NCBI RefSeq assembly: GCF_004118285.1
Contig: NZ_SDHY01000003.1
Location: forward strand, 372,001-436,000
Direction: 5' to 3'
From: Aquirufa rosea
GTDB lineage: Bacteria; Bacteroidota; Bacteroidia; Cytophagales; Spirosomataceae
DNA: 64,000 nt
The notes beneath the pieces were generated by a model. That model ran no database searches. It was not told where the DNA came from and saw only the letters and a list, made by a program, of their open reading frames with translations. The translations under genes and the position numbers were made by a program. This document shows positions 62,324 to 64,000 of this stretch, one piece after another; positions within the stretch are counted from its first letter, which is position 1; each line of letters begins with the position of its first letter.

Positions 62324-63502
62324 TTACATGGGAAAATAGATTAATTCTTCACTGTTATTGTTCGCTTTTTGCCAAGCTAATGCATCAGCATGTTGCCAAT
62401 GCACCAAATCCCCCGAACCATTATGTTCTAACACTTTGGCTTGATTTCCATCCCATTGAATGGGAATCCAATGATCTAAATTCTTCAGTGGTGCACTCAA
62501 TCCAAGTATCTTGCCTTGTGGCTTTGGACCTTTGCGATCTAGTATCCAAGATAAAAAATATATGGAGAAACATACCAAGGTCGAAATGGGATTTCCAGGA
62601 AATGCAAAAATGACCTTGCCATCCGGTCTAGTACCCAGCCAAAGTGGTTTGCCTGGTTTTTGAGCTATTTTATGAAATTTAGCGGTAAAGCCTAATTCCT
62701 GTAAAATTCCCGGGATATAATCCTTTTTGCCCGCGGATACACCACCTGAAAGTAAAAGGATATCATGTTTTTCCAGTCCATCTAGTAGGCTTTGATGAAT
62801 AATCGTTGGATTATCTGGCATGTGGTAATGCTGTGAAGAAATGCGATGTTCTTGCAGGGCAGATTGCATCATGATGGCATTGGAAGATCGAATTTGATGT
62901 TCCAAGGGCTGCGAATCAATGGGTACCAGTTCATCTCCTGAGGAATATACTCCGATAGGTTGTATGCTTTCCACCCAAAGCTTGGAGTAACCGACACTGG
63001 CGGCTATGGCAATGTGGTTGGCTTTGAGTCGAGTGCCCTGATTCAAAATAATTTGACCTTGCAGAATGTCACTACCTTGTGGATGAATGAACGATCCAGA
63101 TTCAATATTTTCCAGTTGGCACGAAATCCATTTTTCTCCATCTCTTTCAAAAAAAGTCAAATCCTCTACTTTGATGACCGCCACACAATTTTTAGGTAAG
63201 GGAGCCCCTGTCATGATTTCCCAAGCACCATCGGGATTGCTTAAGGTCTTTTGTGGTTCGCCTGCAAAGGTCATGCCCTCCCATTTCCACTCCCTGATTT
63301 GCGTATTTCCCACGGCAATACCGTCCATCATGACTCGATCAAAAGGTGGGAAGTCGCGATCGGCTAATAAATCCTCTGCCAAAATTTTACCTAGGCAATC
63401 AATCAATGGAGCCTGTGATTTTTGGGTTGGAACGGGAATATGGTGTATTATTTGGAATGCCTCTTCTGGAGTGATCATATCGTTTGTGTCATCTGTTACC
63501 AT
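62324..63502 (-). CDS. moeA: Molybdopterin molybdenumtransferase
   Basis: 392 residues; the ATG eight codons later (63478, MITPEEAFQ) matches the usual MoeA opening and is an equally good start. DRDFPPFDRVMMDGIAV, IMTGAPLP, SSGDELVP, LSGGVSAGKKDYIPGIL and FAFPGNPIST are MoeA blocks. It inserts molybdate into adenylated molybdopterin. It is divergent from moaC and leads a run with the epimerase and BioF-like genes. Confidence 0.94.
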   Translation of the reverse strand: MVTDDTNDMITPEEAFQIIHHIPVPTQKSQAPLIDCLGKILAEDLLADRDFPPFDRVMMDGIAVGNTQIREWKWEGMTFAGEPQKTLSNPDGAWEIMTGAPLPKNCVAVIKVEDLTFFERDGEKWISCQLENIESGSFIHPQGSDILQGQIILNQGTRLKANHIAIAASVGYSKLWVESIQPIGVYSSGDELVPIDSQPLEHQIRSSNAIMMQSALQEHRISSQHYHMPDNPTIIHQSLLDGLEKHDILLLSGGVSAGKKDYIPGILQELGFTAKFHKIAQKPGKPLWLGTRPDGKVIFAFPGNPISTLVCFSIYFLSWILDRKGPKPQGKILGLSAPLKNLDHWIPIQWDGNQAKVLEHNGSGDLVHWQHADALAWQKANNNSEELIYFPM

Positions 63503-63540
63503 AAATTTCTAAAAAAATCGATGAAATGACTCAATAGCTG

Positions 63541-63548
63541 TATTTTTG
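63541..63548 (+). promoter_or_regulatory. Putative -7 box for moaC
   Basis: TATTTTTG matches TAnnTTTG, 18 nt before the moaC ATG. No -33 element is evident in the 64-bp divergent region. Confidence 0.4.
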
Positions 63549-63566
63549 TTTTCAAATATCATCAAT

Positions 63567-64000
63567 ATGGCCATAGAATTTTCACATTTGGATGCTCAGA
63601 ATCAACCAGGGATGGTGGATGTTGGGGCAAAAAATACGACCCTACGTGAAGCAAAAGCACAGTCGATCATTTATTTAGGGGCCGATATTGTTCAGCATTT
63701 TGAAGCGGCAGGTTGGCAAAATAAAAAGGGTAGTATCCTGCAAACTGCCATTATAGCGGGGACTATGGCCGCCAAAAAGACGGGTGATTTAATTCCATTA
63801 TGTCATCCCTTGGGATTAGATGCTTGTACTTTTGATATGGATGTGCAGGCAGAGGAAATTATTATCACTTGTACTTGTCGTTTACAGGCAAAAACAGGTG
63901 TAGAAATGGAAGCCTTGATAGGCGCCAGTGTGGCAGCGTTGACCATTTACGACATGTGTAAATCCGTTTCCAAAGGTTTAGTAATTAAAGAGACCAAATT
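63567..64000 (+). CDS. moaC: Cyclic pyranopterin monophosphate synthase (3' end beyond window)
   Basis: 144 codons are visible and the frame runs off the right edge. MVDVGAKNTTLREAKA (16-31), KKTGDLIPLCHPLGLD with the conserved active-site region, and GVEMEALIGASVAALTIYDMCK are MoaC signatures. It makes cyclic pyranopterin monophosphate in the first stage of molybdenum cofactor synthesis. It is divergent from moeA. Confidence 0.95.
   Translation, partial: MAIEFSHLDAQNQPGMVDVGAKNTTLREAKAQSIIYLGADIVQHFEAAGWQNKKGSILQTAIIAGTMAAKKTGDLIPLCHPLGLDACTFDMDVQAEEIIITCTCRLQAKTGVEMEALIGASVAALTIYDMCKSVSKGLVIKETK

Noticed and set aside
63503-63566. Molybdenum-cofactor riboswitch between moeA and moaC
   Set aside because: The 64-bp gap is too short for the known Moco riboswitch and shows no such structure.

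Overview
The window reads as a chromosomal segment of a Bacteroidota bacterium, most likely of the order Cytophagales; the genus cannot be fixed from sequence alone. The DNA is AT-rich. Many genes lack a clear Shine-Dalgarno site, and Bacteroidota-type -7 boxes (TAnnTTTG) recur just upstream of starts (for example 8167, 25231, 43171, 59203, 63541). Gene content fits too: TolB-like/barrel outer-membrane proteins, a nusB-ytxH-DUF1573-yajC-coaE operon, SSS and GH88/GH105 proteins, and PVC-type cytochrome dehydrogenases. There is no rRNA, CRISPR array, prophage or insertion sequence. One tRNA (Leu, TAG) is present.

Region 1 (1-8.0 kb) is for carbohydrate use. It holds a truncated glucose/sorbosone dehydrogenase with PKD, cytochrome c and CBM-like parts, a GH105 hydrolase, a phytanoyl-CoA dioxygenase-like protein, an AraC regulator, KduD and a GH88 unsaturated glucuronyl hydrolase. 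Together these suggest breakdown of unsaturated uronic-acid oligosaccharides. Region 2 (8.2-17.6 kb) is housekeeping: purH, then gyrB, a 70-residue protein, ppk1, a CNT nucleoside transporter and dnaG in one run. It ends in a cluster of palindromes (17.59-17.81 kb). Region 3 (17.8-22.7 kb) has two Gfo/Idh/MocA oxidoreductases and a TIM-barrel isomerase divergent from an MFS transporter, a set that resembles 3-keto-sugar catabolism.

Region 4 (22.7-31.8 kb) carries a cyclophilin lipoprotein, an SSS transporter with a 38-residue membrane protein just upstream, tRNA-Leu, tig, clpP, clpX, a lipoprotein, an alpha/beta hydrolase, cmk and an FAD oxidoreductase. Region 5 (31.8-43.1 kb) carries a 1020-residue surface protein with a degenerate peptidase-like domain, proA, small proteins, dnaX, and the nusB operon ending in an in-frame coaE-EEP hydrolase fusion. 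Region 6 (43.2-50.2 kb) is an MdlA-like ABC exporter, a TolC-like protein, an overlapping MOSC / UbiA-like / MFS run and an ArsR regulator. Region 7 (50.2-59.0 kb) holds a Tat-exported TIM-barrel protein with a PVC-type dehydrogenase, a GT2/beta-propeller pair, a double NIPSNAP protein and a PepSY-like repeat lipoprotein. Region 8 (59.2-64 kb) has a 47-residue secreted cationic peptide with its own strong promoter, lgt, a BioF-like enzyme, a dipeptide epimerase, moeA and the start of moaC.

No single large undescribed system stands out. The observations most worth following are the coaE-EEP fusion, the two unannotated small proteins, the paired palindromes with compensatory changes, and a recurring layout in which a hairpin or terminator sits directly before a start codon.
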